Assembly: GCA_039881145.1 (NCBI GenBank)
Contig: JAYKKI010000006.1
Location: 8,998,501-9,062,500, forward strand
Source of the DNA: Druceiella hillmani
Lineage: Eukaryota > Arthropoda > Insecta > Lepidoptera > Hepialidae
DNA: 64,000 nt
Direction of reading: 5' to 3'
Part shown: piece after piece, positions 12,160-26,396 of the stretch
Numbering within the stretch: position 1 is the first letter of the stretch
Layout of the letters: each line of letters opens with the position of its first letter
Position numbers and translations under genes: made by a program
Notes under the pieces: generated by a model
The model's database searches: none
What the model saw: the letters and a program-made list of their open reading frames with translations, nothing else
Told to the model about the DNA's origin: nothing

Positions 12160-12675
12160 TTATTATTACAATTACTACTATCATTACTAATACTATTACT
12201 ACTACTATTACTATTACCATTACTATTACAACTACTACTACTACTACTGCTACTACTACTACTCCTACTGCTACTACTACTCCTACTACTACTAGTACTA
12301 CAACTTTTACAATTATTATTACTATTACTATTACTTTTAGTATTAGTATTAGTATTATTATTACTATTAGTATTAGTATTATTATTACTATTACTATTAC
12401 TATTGCTATTGCTATTGCTATTACTATTACTATTACTATTACTATTACTATTACTATTACTATTACTATTACTATTACTATTACTATTACTATTACTATT
12501 ACTATTACTATTACTATTACTATTACTATTACTATTACTATTACTATTACTATTACTATTACTATTACTATTACTATTACTATTACGATAACGATTACTG
12601 TTACTATTACCATTACTATTACTATTCCTATTACTATTGCTATTATTATTGTTATTATTATTATTATTATTAAGC
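12160..12675. repeat. (TTACTA)n hexanucleotide satellite, about 515 bp
   Basis: Irregular TTA/CTA trinucleotide mixtures at 12160-12415 grade into almost pure six-base units (about 12418-12585), then into ATT repeats. All frames stay open because the unit has no stop, giving apparent poly-Leu, Ile-Val or Asn-Ser proteins, which are artefacts. Confidence 0.97.
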
Positions 12676-12877
12676 GTTATGAAAAATTTAGGAGAGTAAA
12701 ATTTTACGTTGCCCGTATACCCACGCACGATGCAATAAAAATCGATAGGATGAAGTCAGTCACGAAGCGCGTGCACGGTGCAGCAAAAATGGGCTAGATG
12801 AAGCTGCTCACTAAACAAGTGTGTAGTAACTAATACCTTAGTCAAAATAGTTATTAAAATATATTTTAGTTTATTAT

Positions 12878-13031
<154 letters not shown>

Positions 13032-13059
13032 CACATATATAGTATGTGAAAATTTGTAC

Positions 13060-14067
13060 ACCCACTTGTGTGTACAAACTTACACACTGAACATCCGTAT
13101 ACTTTAACCTTTTTTCAGCTATAGTACCCTTGAGATTATGAGAATTTTGTATAGACATCTATAATCTTCGCCATTTTATTTAAAATATCAATGAGGGTTA
13201 GGTTTGGTATATTAAAGTGTACAGTCTTGTCAGTCAGTAACGCCTTACATAATATAATTTACGAGCACAAGTCTCAAAAATAGATTGCGGTATGTAAATT
13301 TAGTATGGAACAGCAGATTGCGTTAACAATGTGTATTTATATGCTAGTTTTTGGTGTATTATATTAGCGATTTGTACAATCATGTGTTTGTAGTTCCTTT
13401 GCACCATTTCTTTACTAGCGCTGGTTATGTGTTGAAAAGCTTCTGATGAGCTTATAAATCGTGGGCAAATGCCGTTTTTAGAATTTGGAGGTTAAATAAT
13501 ATGTTTCTGATATTTCCACATTTCTATCACTTAATCTTGAATTACCAACAAGACGCATATTCCATGCAAGTTTCTTGACGTTTGGGTCACATAAGTCTTT
13601 CGGATATCTGTCATGAAAAATTTGCTGGCCTGTTCCGTAATTTTTTTCCGTCGGTTATCTGTAATATATTATGTTGAGTGTTTCTGTGTTTCAAATTAAA
13701 AGTAGTTCGTTTTACATTATTCCAAATAATCGATTCTTATCAATTGAAAGTCGATGATTTGGTATCAAAATAGTTCTTATTTTAATAATTTGTTTATTAT
13801 GTAAATTGATTATCTAATATGCGCCTTTGTTTCTCGGTAAGATCAGTCCTTGTGTGCAAGAGTGAGGTGATATTTCCGGTTTTTGGTAAACTATGTGATT
13901 ATTGCACACTGTATTGATTTAACTTGTCTTATAGTCCAATTGAGACTTCCGATTGAGTAGTTTAAGACCTGTATTGCGTACATATTAATTATTTCTATTG
14001 TGCTATTCATGAATTCTACATAATGTTCCTATTAAACTATTTACATTTTAATTTTTAAAAAAATACA

Positions 14068-14070
<3 letters not shown>
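13060..14070. other. Gene-free stretch between two TA arrays
   Basis: No supported coding, RNA or mobile feature. Confidence 0.4.

Positions 14071-14073
<3 letters not shown>

Positions 14074-14131
<58 letters not shown>
14074..14131. repeat. (TA)n microsatellite
   Basis: An uninterrupted TA run of about 58 bp. Confidence 0.97.
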
Positions 14132-14134
<3 letters not shown>

Positions 14135-14139
14135 CCTAC

Positions 14140-17100
14140 CATACCTTTCATAGGCATATATTTAAAAAAATATTTTTCATATAATATAATATCTATAAAT
14201 TAACAATTTTCGGGTTTTTGCTTCTTGCGAAGTTTCACAATGCTAACTCAACGGGAAGTGCCCTATAGGTTTTGATTTATTTGCAAGTATCAAAATATGC
14301 TTTTTGTTGTTTTAGCTTTCCTCTTTGAGTTAGAAGCTTGATAAGTTTTTCACGACTTTAAGGAACAATAGAGCTAATTATTTAATAATAATTCTAATAA
14401 CAATCAACTTGGTATCTCCACGCGTTGCTAGAAAAAAGGTCCTAGACTGTTAGACGGACAACGAAAGGTTTTTTTTTTCTTTTTGAAGTACGGGATCTTA
14501 AAAATTGAGCTTTAACCTACTTTTAAATTATATAATAAAGGTGTTTTCTTTATTTTTTATATTCATATAGAGTTGGTATTTTGTGTCCGCCTTTTAATTC
14601 GTAATAGTGTTACTGAATATTTCCTTTTTCAAACTAATTTATTTTACATTTATCTGTTCCAAAATTCATGACTATGGCATATTTTCAACAGCACGTTTGA
14701 ATCACATTCATTATTGGCATGTGATTTAACATAGTCAGTATACAGTAAATGTTTCGCAAGTTCATCTCTCTATTTATCATTGTTACATTTTTTACAATTT
14801 TTCAATTTGTGTCAAGTTTTTGTGGAAACTAGTTTGATAAATAATTTAGTGCTAAGCAAAACCACTTAATACCTATTGCGTCTCTTTGAAATATTTATCA
14901 TTGTACCTGGAATAAAACAGTTTCTAAGGCACTATAGTTTATATTAAGTTGCGTTATTTTTCTGTGATATTGCTCAAGAATGTGATAACGAATGCAGAAG
15001 AGTCACATGCCTTTCTGTATTCAATTAATATGGAGTAAAGACCTACAATTGTCTGATGCACGTGACTTAATCTTATTGACTCTGTAAGAAGCTCCTCGCT
15101 ATTCTATTTGCTCTCGATATATTTATATTTGATTGTGTAAGAAAAGTGGTTACTATATATAAATTGTATGTAAGCGTGTAACAGGACGACGTTTCGCTAA
15201 ATTAGCGAGGTCTCCAGATTTCTTTGGCGGTACGTAAGTAAGTCTGGATACAATGCCAAATTTTCTTACATTAGAAAATATCTACTGTAATAAAATTTGG
15301 CATTTTATCCAGATACTGAATAAATTTGTTAATGTGGCAGTGTATAAATGGGTGAATGTATGTTAATATTTTATGCCAATTTGGATGTGAACACTTTTTT
15401 TTCTAAACAATCAGTAGCTTGCTTTTTGTTGGGTTAGTACCTGCTAAACAATCGAAGGCAATGCTGTCTAGAAATTGACTTTCATCCTTTGTTTATATGG
15501 TTTGGGCCACAAATGTTCATTTTATATGCATCAATATTTAATACGCAATTTCTCCTTTCATAACATTCCTCGCTAATGTATTTGTTGTTAACAATTAGTC
15601 ATCGTTGATCCGCTTTTCTCTTTTCAGTGACGTCAATGAAACCATGAAAATTTTTCACGAACGCTTGATAAGAGTTTCATATGGGCTGTTTTGGTTTGTT
15701 TTTAATTTTTTCATTCTGTAGCAATCTTTAATAAAACTTTCGTCGCATTGATTTGTCCTCCATATGCATTGCCCTTTTAAAAATAATAAATTTAAATAAA
15801 GTGCTCGATGGGTTTGTTCATATTTTTAATAGTTTAAAGGTTTTATTTAAAGCTATTGTACGTTCTGCCAGCATTATTCTGCGGTAACAAATTTTTCTAA
15901 TACTATAAAATATATACAAACTACTAAAAAAATACTTATAATGGAAGTCATTAATCGGAATAAAACAAAGTAACGTTGTCTTTATTTTTATATTTTATAC
16001 ATAACTATTTTGTCAAATAAAATTTCAAATGAACTAATTTGTTTTTGTGTGAAAACATCGTGATTTGAGAGTTTTTATTGTTATTACTTTTACGTTGCAA
16101 AACTAAACATCTTTAGTGCATATGGTTTGCGTTTTATGCGATATTACTTAAACATTTTAAAAATAGTATTGAATTATAAGCAATTCATCAAATATTTAAA
16201 AATAATATATTTTTCAAAATACCGTTTACCTAATTACGTATAATTTACTGTAAGCGTCATATTTTTTTCAGATTTCAGAAACATTAAACTGTAAACGTAG
16301 CATTCTTCCATACAAGCAATTATTTAAAATTTTATTTAATGAGAAATACATATAAAAAATTTAATAGTAGCCACATAAATACAGATATAAACATGGACCG
16401 AGTTAGAAAAAAATTGTCACATTTGGTAAACTTTGTGTTAAAAAGATTATTTTGGTCACATTGCTGTTGTAGGTCTACCCGCTTGGAACAGTACAAATTT
16501 GTCTACAATTTTGTTGTGATAAGAATGGTAATTATTTTGAACAGTCACACACCAAGGAAATTGGAACTATTTTGTGTCTTCATCGATGTTCTCAGTTGAT
16601 TTTCTGCACTAAAATATTTTGTAACTCTTAGTGAAATCAAATAGCGTGGCAGTGTGTCAAATATTTTTCGTGCTTATTCCATAAACGCATAGTGAAAATC
16701 AGAAAGCAGTAAATTATCAAAATGTAATTTAAAGAAATCATAAGTGGGCATAAATTGACACGGGAAATTAAAATTGACATATTCTAATACAACATTTTGT
16801 AGTAATTTTTAGACCCTAAAATTTTGATTTAAATAATTTAAAAATAAGCTGTGATAATGATCACCAAAAAACAGTTTTTTTGCGCTGTTCTGTAGTAAAG
16901 ATAGCGTGAAACATTTATGACATATAGTTTGAAATTTGTTTAAAGAAAAATGTGCTGTTCACAGTTTTAAAAGACATGATGTTAGTATTATATTAGTATA
17001 AGACCTTGAATTGTTTACCGAATGACATCGGAATGATTGTCGGGTTTAGGGACGTAACGGCGGAAATTTTTTGCACTATCAGTCAATAAATAAGCCTGTT

Positions 17101-19675
17101 TGTCTCCCTTTTCTACTATTTAAGTATTGTTCATTGTCTTCCGTTATATTTTTTACTGATTTTATTAATCGTTGCTTGTTGATATAGTTTCCTTCATAGT
17201 GTGGGTTTTCTGACATAAAAAGAATTGTGATTCTGAAATCGGACTAATAGTTCCATAGATTAATGTAAATATACAAAATTTTGAGTTTTACATAGTAGTA
17301 TAGATAGTATAGTGAGCATTATACTTGTAACAGCAATTGAATTCATCTGTATTATGTTCGTCGTAACCTATAAACACCTATCATGTTGTTACGTCATATA
17401 CTGAATGCCAAATGTATCCAATTTTTATATAACATTTATTGAATAGTTGAAATTAGGTTTTGAATATGCACAAACCAATGAAAATTGCAAGTAAAAAGAA
17501 AGTTGTTAACATATGGTAAAATTGCCAAAAGTAATTGCTTATTACGTTGAAAAAATATGAAAGTGAGGTTTATTTTACAAAATATTTTAAATAAGTGCCT
17601 AAATAATAATAATAAAGTTATTTTTCAGATATTGAGCGGTTTTACATTCACAAATTTATGATACTCGTTCCTGCGTCAGCACTTAGGATTTGGTGCAGTA
17701 TCAGTACATAAATTGTATTCCTGGTTTTTGCAGCCAACTTTTGATGTAATAAAACGGTGCCAAAATTAACTCACAAAACTTTTTAAAAATGATTCCCAAG
17801 AACGAAATAATTTGTCACTTATTTTCTTTATTTTGAACATATTTTAGTTATTCAAACCAATAAATTATCGAGATCAAATCATGCAAATTTATTACTTAAT
17901 TAAAAATTCAAGTTTTATAGAAACACATGCTAATTTGTGACCAATAAAAGTCTCGCTGATGTTCACACCGCCAAATAAAGGTTTCACGATACGCAATGTC
18001 TTTCTTCCTTTAATTTCTTTGTTATATCTACGTATTTTTGACTTCTACCACTTTAATATCGATATTATAAGGTATTTTTATCCAACATTAAGAAATAATA
18101 TTTTAAGGTTGTTGATAATAAACAAGCAAAATACAGGGGAAATTATTTACTATTTTAGTTCATTTTCTTAACGTATTTATTACATTTTTGACATCTACAC
18201 TTTAACTATTACATGCTAGCAAATTTTCAGGCCATATGTCATTACCTAGTTAATATATTGAGGGCTTATCCAATATTAGCGGGATTTAAAAGCTTCTCCA
18301 CCGTTTGGATATTCAAGGTTTAAAAGCATTTCCTTTTTTGAAATTCGCTTGTTTTGTTTTATCCTTTTATAAAAATTTAATTATTCTGAATGATTGGTCT
18401 AATTATTAAAAATGGCCATTTTATGGCTGTAAATTTTCAAGTATGCTCAATTTTTTTTACCCTTATGTCAGGTTTCAGTTACAAAGTGTCAATGAAGGTA
18501 TTATAAATATATGCAAATGCAGCCCTGCAGTCATATTCAAATAGCTTTGTTTTCATTAACGCTAAATAAATATCCGGAAAATTTAAGTATGATTTCATTT
18601 GGTTAGACCGCCTATCAGCCAAATTTTTCATTAATAGGAATTTCGGATTTCGATTTTAGGTTTGCAAATAAATTGTAAATAAAAATATTCTCTGCAGATT
18701 AAGAATATGGAAGGAAACAGTTTTTTAAATTTGGTGTTAAGTGGATGGTCAAAAATAATTAAATATGGCAAATGAACATAATTAAAGAAAACAAAATTAT
18801 GTTGTACGTATTTATATTTTGTTAAATATATGTCTATTACTATCACATATTAAATAATTTCTCAATTTAAGGACTGGACCCCAGGAATAAACTCTAAGTA
18901 AGCTTAGGCTGCAGCTAAAATATTTTAAAGTTTGAATAAAGATTAGCGACTAATAGAAAATCCGTGAAAGCTTTTGGTAAGGCATGAAAAGAGCGCGACA
19001 TTCAGTTTTTCTCAGGAACTAAGTTAACACTGACTACCAACAAAAAAAATTAGGCAATTTTATGAGGTTACCTTATAATGTTCTTCATAAATTAATTCCG
19101 TTTTTGAAAAAATCAATGGAAGCAATACGAAATGTGTCCAAGAATGATAGAAGACAATTTTTTTATATGTAACATAGAAGAATATGTCTTCTTTTGTTTC
19201 AAACATTCACAGAATACATTTTGGTCTTTCTGATACTCTACATTCAGGATGAGCTCCCACTTTAAATTTAAAGAAAATGGAAAGTAATCCCAAATTAAAT
19301 TTACATCACTTGGTGGAGCTATTTTCATGCTGTTATACAGTAAGAGAAAAATTATTTTATGCTTTTGTTAAGAAGTGGATACTTTATCTACTACCATAGG
19401 AGCCGCATTTCATAAGAAGACGAGTTTGTCAGTTGACATTGTAAAAAGTATTCACAATTCTTGCTTATCTTCATGGAATATTTTGCAAATGGGATGAAGT
19501 TAAAATCTTTGAGATTGTTTTCGAATAATTTACCTAAAATTCAAAATCATTAACACGAGTAATATTAAGCTGTTTAACAGAATCTTATTACGCCCTGTGA
19601 AAATCCCATATATTAGAATATATTGTTAGAAAGAATTTATAGACTTTGATATTTCATTCGAGTTCTGTAGTTATA
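14140..19675. other. Gene desert, about 5.5 kb
   Basis: Only short, compositionally biased open frames occur and none shows a family motif or paired splice sites. The one structural feature is the imperfect hairpin at 15243-15313. Confidence 0.4.
15243..15313. repeat. Hairpin-forming inverted repeat, 22-bp arms
   Basis: Positions 15243-15264 (TCTGGATACAATGCCAAATT..) pair with 15292-15313 with a single mismatch, leaving a 27-base loop. It could be a microRNA-precursor-like fold, the end of a miniature element, or a local inverted duplication. Nothing in the sequence decides between these. Confidence 0.8.
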
Positions 19676-19677
19676 AT

Positions 19678-19680
<3 letters not shown>

Positions 19681-19750
<70 letters not shown>
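19681..19750. repeat. (TA)n microsatellite
   Basis: A TA run of about 70 bp with one ACATA interruption. Confidence 0.97.
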
Positions 19751-19752
<2 letters not shown>

Positions 19753-19754
19753 TC

Positions 19755-21400
19755 CGGAAACAAACATCAGTCAGTCTTCGGTCATTTTTGAAACGTTTAC
19801 CCTAATTTTACGAAATTTGAGCTGAAGCGTCATTAAATTTTTAGTTTGGATCAAGTCTAATTAAATAATAAACCAAATCTCAAGAGGTGTACTGTATTTG
19901 TATGTAAGAAGTGAATAGACAAAATATTATTTTGTTGTTTTTGTTGCTGTTTAATGCTCTCAGGACTGATTATTGTAGTGGTGGACTCACTATTTAATAA
20001 TATTAATATTTGTATAAAAGCAGGACGAAGGGACCAAGAAAAAAGAATCAGAAACTTGTGCACAAAACTTCTTACATTTTTCAATAACATTTTATTAATC
20101 AACGATTTTTTTCCTAATACAGTAAAGTGTGGAGGCGGCTTTATCTACCTGAAAACTAAACACAAATTTGTCAGTGACTTACAGCGCGCTATGTATGTTT
20201 CATCGCCGTACCTCCCGCTGTGGTCAGTTATGATTAAGAGTTTTATCCCAGCAAGGCTAAGAAACATGCATTCATATTTCATATGAATAAAATATTTTAA
20301 CCGGGTCTGAGATTTTCATATTCACAGACTGTGTTTAGACAGTGATGTGTAAAAATCTTGGCATTATTAAATTATTTAACGAATATCATAACACAATACA
20401 AATTTAACAAATACAGCTGTACTATGTTATGATATAAGTTAATGACCGAGAATATGAATGCCATTTCATGAAAAAAGTTCCAAAATCTTTTAAACAAATT
20501 AGAGTACGATGTGTACAAAGATAAACATCTTATGTGTACAAATATGTAAACAATAAATATATATCAAACAAATAACCCGCTCGTTTTTCGTCGAGGGTTC
20601 AGAAGAGTTTTTATAAAAAAAAATGCTGTCGCCACAAAGAAAGAGACGAATCAGACTAGTGCGTTCAATTGTTTATTGTGTTCTATATTCATTATTAAAT
20701 ATTTCCAAAATATTTTGAAATGTCTTATCGTTGCTAACCTAGTTATCTCTGCATAATAACACTTTGATTCCATCATTAACCAAACGTGACTAACGTCAAC
20801 CAACTGACAGACGTACCATTCAATCTCTGCTCACGTTGCTGTGGTTTATTACCTCACAGGTTGCGTCCGGACACAGTGGCGTGCGGGCAATATTACTACT
20901 GGAGCCTATTTGAGCCAATTCGGCGGGAGTTAAGGAACTTGTGGAATCCAAATATTTTATTTTTATATTTGGCGTTTAATTTATAACAATGGAGATTTTT
21001 ACAATTAGATTGTAATGCATACATGTAAAGAATGTATAGAAAAGAATAGTTATTTTTTTTTAATTCGATTTCAGCTTATCTGTGGTGTATTAAGCGAATA
21101 TATTTAATTTGTTTTTTTCATTGATCAGTTAGGCGTCAAATGAAATTCTGAGAACAAAAAAATATGATATATCTAAAATATCGCAAAAGTGAAATAAAGT
21201 CTTAATAAAACAAATAGTTGTATTTTTTTCTCAAAATTATTTTGATACAGATATATTTAGAGTTTTTATAGATTCGAGCATGTGTCAACGTTCCTGCTAG
21301 ATAAATATTTTATTTTCAGATAGATACTTTTTTAACTTTATTTCTTCGTATGAATTCAATTTTATTACTGATAAATCTACGCAATTTTTTTCAAAATTTA

Positions 21401-21447
<47 letters not shown>

Positions 21448-24370
21448 GCCAAAATTCATTGTGGAGGTTAAATATGTAATAATAGTAATTAATTGAAATA
21501 AATAGTATTAAAATATAACTGAATTATTTATAAATTAAGAATACATAATAATAATTATTACTATTCCCATTAACCGGTATTTTTAAACTTCAACTTATGA
21601 AAATTAATAATATTTCATTTTATTCACCGTCAAGGACAAAAATGAGAAAGTATTTTATTTTATTATCTTGACAATGAATCGTTACCGAATTTAACATATG
21701 TCTTTACACGTGGCTTTGCACACGTGTAATATTGTTACCACAAATATGTATCTAGATGCCTGATAGTCATTCACACCTAAAAAGTTTGACAAATTGTTTA
21801 GTTATAATTTCTGACTCGAATTAATAAATTTTGTTCCGAACTGCATAATTAATACGGAATGATTTTTCATGCTCCTAAATAAATGATCATAATAATTTGT
21901 TAATGCAATATATAAATGTTAAACTAGTAATTTATATTATATAAGTCATTTATAGAGACGTTTGCTATAGTATCTTTTAGATAGAGACGAATCTCATCGT
22001 TTTAAACAAAAATCCGCCCCTGTGACGCCATGGGCAAAGTTCAAGATAATATAAAAATGGCTAATCTAACATAGCGTTATTTTTAATATATAACATATTC
22101 TGTTCTTTCTGGACTCAAAATTTAAATGAAGAAGAACTTAATTTACTTACTCTAATAAATTTTCCACGAATTTACTCAAATATTTTTCTCGCCGAAGAAA
22201 ACATACGCACGAAAATGAACGATAAATACGGCGCGTCACTGCTTAGTTAAGTGTAACGAAATTTGAAAATAATTAAATCCTCACCGCAGTTACTCTGTTG
22301 AGTGTGTTTAAATGTATTCATGTTTTGTTACACCACTTAGAAATACAAAAAAAGTAATTGGTGTTCTTTTACATCTTTTATCTTTGACTATATCTGTCCA
22401 GCAAGGGGTCTTTGTACAGCAGTTTACGGTATTTGAATTTCAATGATTTCCGTCTGTCATTCTGTCCATCGTTTCTCGTTATGATTTGGATACGCAGGAA
22501 TTGACAAGGGGCATTCATTAATATATTATTTTGTTCTTTTTTTGCCATTTGAGCTCACAATTTTTTTATAAATGATTTTGGGTTATTGTATTTCTGCCTC
22601 TTTTTAATCACCTTTTGCATACAAATTTATATTACCTATTTAAATAGTAAGATTTGTCATTTAACTGAATTTTCCTTCAGTCAAGGTGAATTAGTTTGAA
22701 GACCGTACCAAATAACCAAGTAATATAGACTACAATAAGACATACAATGGAATATGAAGGTTAGACTGTCAGTCATTACCAAATGTACAGCCTTTCAATA
22801 GAATAATTTTGTTTTTCTTTCCTAACAATTGTGGACGAAAAACACTAATTCAGCTTCACCATTTTCAAAATATTCGACTCGTTTATTTAAGCTTTTAATA
22901 CATGCTATATAGTTGTAATATCGTGTGGTTATTTGACATCATCTTTACATGGCCCCTAATGTAACTACGCTCATAAACACAACCCCGTTACGTCTGTCTG
23001 CCTACAAGTACGCGAATGATTCAGTACTGATTTCCGCGTAAGGGGAGATTGATTCACGAGGAAGGATTAAATGTCCTTAATAACACGTTTTGATAATATC
23101 TAAATGTCGATGAAATCGGAGAAAACCCATTGATCGTAGAGCAAACAAATATTTTATCCCCACCCACCTATTTTAGAAACTACTCAACCTAAATTTACGA
23201 AAAATGGAACTATTTAAAGCCCACTTAAGGGTTGCAGGATAATTATAGCAAAAATCCTAGATATTATAATGTTTAAAGTACACACCACATTATTACGCAT
23301 GTAAAATATATGATAGAAATACTTTCTACATTTCAGTATTTACGAGTGCTAGATATGTACGGAATCGATGTAGTGATCTAATCATTCTTTACCGCCTTTA
23401 TCGGACATATGTTAGACTTATACTTGTCAATGTCGTGTCTCATTATTAACTTTATCATTATTACATTTTTTGGAACATTAATGTGGTTTCATTTCATTAT
23501 TCCATTTTTGTGCACGAAATGCGGGATTGAGATTATCTTCACATTCTGGTTAAATATTAGTGTGGATAAATAAGAATTTTTTCAAAAGTGCGTCAATTTA
23601 ATGAAGTGTCAAAAAGTGAATATTCGAAGAGATACCGAGTTGGCAATATTATTCGGCGTACCGGAAGTTTATTCAATTTGTCCAAACGGATTTCAAAAGA
23701 ACGCGACGTTTGACCTTCGCTAAAAAAATGGTCTCCATTATTGTACGAGGCACTGACTTATGAGGTCTGTGTCTCGATGTCATACACGTTGAGTGATTAT
23801 ATTATTTAAAACGTCAAACGTTAACGTTATATTATTTAAAAAGAACGTCGTAACCACAAATTGCTAATTCACGTGGGCAAATGAAGTGACTCTTTACGAT
23901 GTGTAAAGATCGGTGCATTAACAACGTTTGAAACACATTGAAAATAATTTGTCTTTAACGTTAGATTGTTGAAGAACGAATAATCGCCTCCTATTTATTG
24001 GAAAAATAAATGAGGTTACTGCCGTACGCACCATTTCACGTAGTCTCATTTATTGTGTTCATAACTTATTTCATACTTGGTGCTCGTGTTTTGATAAACA
24101 AATAGTACCTAAACCCCAAAACATATTCATTCTGTAAGGTTTATGCCTGTATTTTTCATTGTTTTTTTTAATATGCGTATATACAGGCCATTTGGAAAAA
24201 TATTAGGAAGGGTTTAATACTTGGAATATTTTTCTGAATTTACATTTAATGGAAAGGTATTAGTGGTGCATCGCTAATTCACTTAAATATACACATGAAT
24301 ATACATCCAGTGCCTCAAAAGTTACAATTCCATTATTGAATGATAGGAATATTCTGTGGGAAAGGGACTG
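19755..24370. other. Gene desert, about 4.6 kb
   Basis: No gene, RNA or element is supported. A short TA array lies at 21402-21440. Confidence 0.4.
21402..21440. repeat. (TA)n microsatellite
   Basis: A TA run of about 39 bp with one TGTA interruption near its left end. Confidence 0.95.
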
Positions 24371-24372
24371 AA

Positions 24373-24506
<134 letters not shown>

Positions 24507-24953
24507 TTTCACCTAAGTTCAACCCTATTTCAACTTTGCTCGGTTTTACTAACTGTTTATAAAAAAATTATAAAAACAATAGTGAATAAAAATAGAACAA
24601 ATTTGATAAGCTATTCAGATATATTTTGGGTACGTTGATTAATCTTTAGTAAATGGAAATAAATTATGATGCTTTGAGAGGAACACATAAAAGAACACAA
24701 CGAGCCAGGCTTAAGGTCAAACGTCTGGGCGGAATAGTGTGGAGAGTACGGATCCATTTAAAAGCGAATATATTTGTTACTTGCAACATAAAGTAACCGG
24801 CAAATAGAGCAGTGAACAACGTAGAATAAATGTGAATAATCAGAGTAGCGTTGTGTAATATACACTATATTATTATTTATGTGCCAAATTATTGTTTTTT
24901 AATTGATATTGTGATGGAATCATGAAAAATTATACTTAAAAAAACTTAAGAAT

Positions 24954-25013
24954 GCATGAAAAATTATACTTAAAAGACTGTGAATTCAGTCTTTTAAGTA
25001 TAATTTTTCATGC
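24954..25013. repeat. Perfect snap-back inverted repeat, 26-bp arms, 8-base loop
   Basis: Positions 24954-24979 are the exact reverse complement of 24988-25013, with loop GTGAATTC. The first 20 bases of the arm motif also occur as a direct copy at 24921-24940. The inverted homologue of this segment near 62900-62950 has only a single diverged version of the motif and no hairpin, so the repeat arose locally in this copy. Confidence 0.93.
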
Positions 25014-25971
25014 AGCATTACTGAGTTTATGTGGTAATTAACGTAAATAGATTATCGTCATTTTTATCAATTTGATTTAAAACAAACGTAAGTGAATTGA
25101 AAAAAAAATCTTTCATTAAAACTCGGCCCATAATTAAAGAGAAAGTGTTCAAAACGATAATCGTTCAAATGTGAAAATAAAATGTTGAAATTTATTAAAG
25201 TGCTATTATTATTAAATTAATTTATTAAAATGATTGTATAGATATTCAATGCAATACGTAAATAATTTTTTCCCTAAAAAAAATTCAATTTTTACATATA
25301 AATGCAACTGGTCGAAAACAATCGCACTTTTAAAATAAATATAACTTTCTATTCTATAACGCATTCTATGCGGAATGATAAAATCAAAAATATAGAAAAA
25401 TCTGATTCGCTTTTAACTTATGATTGGTGAAATTATAATAAATTCAGAGCTTATATTTAATTTTTAAATTTCGAATCGCAACTTCAAAAAATTTTTCAAA
25501 GCATTTTATTTTTAATTTTCGCTTACCTGGTAACGAATTTTGGTAAAACTGTTATAATATAGGTAATCTTTGACCTATATTTTGAGTCATTTCATTGATT
25601 ACTTAAATATTATTGAAATGAACCAAGAAACTTCATGAAAAAAAGTAAACCCATTTGTAACCACGAAAAACTCAGTCAAGTTACATTCATGTTCAAGTTA
25701 GTATACAAATTTGCCGTTTGGATTTCTAGAAACGAATAAAAGAAGTAAATATTTTCACTTTAACTTTTTTAAGACGGAATCATCTTTAAAGTATACGAAT
25801 TTCTGGATCAACACTATATTTACATATATACTAAATAGTGCTGTTATTAAAATAATTTTCTGTCGTGATGGCTGGTATATCATTTTAAAGTTTTAATATT
25901 TAAGAAAGTGTATAGTTGGAAGAGCTCTGGAGTTACAATAAATTTTCTGATTTGTCACCCTGTTTTGACCG

Positions 25972-25976
<5 letters not shown>

Positions 25977-26023
<47 letters not shown>
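25977..26023. repeat. (TA)n microsatellite inside duplication X
   Basis: A TA run of about 47 bp. The inverted copy of this segment near 61.9-62.1 kb has no comparable array, so it expanded in one copy only. Confidence 0.95.
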
Positions 26024-26027
<4 letters not shown>

Positions 26028-26396
26028 GGCAAACTTTTTGCCACGAGAACAATCTTTTCTATCCATGGTGAATATTAATCTAGGCCTGCTCGAACAGCAG
26101 TCGGGAATCAAATCCGTGTCGTCGTGGTCACCAGAAGCCGTATGAATGCCTTGTGGTCAACTTAATAAATGGCGGCGAAGACGACGATATATCCAGTTGC
26201 CTCAACATACATTCAATACTGATTTTTAATACCAACTTAATAATTTATAACAATAATATCAATGATTTTATTTTAAAAATATTGTCGGAAAGCGACGTAA
26301 AACCAATTAAATAAAATTTACCTTTTTAAGAAAGGAATAACATGAATCTTACTAAAATCAGTGAAAGTAAAACCTGGGATAATCTATGAAACTTTA

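Larger units (their letters stand above)
24590..26390 (+). repeat. Segmental duplication X, inverted copy at 61565-63325
   Basis: The segment matches the reverse complement of 61565-63325 along its length. Shared landmarks are the AGTGTGGAGAGTACG block near 24739 (its complement near 63115), the TTGTGGTCAACTTAATAAAT block near 26150 (complement near 61785), and the end near 26330 (CAGTGAAAGTAAAACCTGGGA; complement near 61565). Identity looks moderate, with indels, so this pair is older than the inverted arms next to it. This copy alone has the snap-back at 24954-25013 and the TA array at 25977-26023. Confidence 0.85.

Noticed and set aside
12112..12728. Long open frames of poly-Leu, Ile-Val and Asn-Ser across the hexanucleotide array
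   Set aside because: All come from one stop-free six-base unit and change identity with frame and strand. No flanking coding sequence supports a protein.
19113..19328. 71-codon minus-strand frame with less biased composition
   Set aside because: No family motif, and no paired splice sites with consistent phase were found.
22960..23160. Higher-GC block that might be a dispersed repeat
   Set aside because: No second copy in the window and no recognisable element structure.
26040..26215. tRNA-derived SINE or tRNA gene (GGATTTGATTCCC resembling a B box, also near 61850)
   Set aside because: There is no complete A box at the right spacing and no cloverleaf. Two diverged copies are explained by the X/X' duplication.
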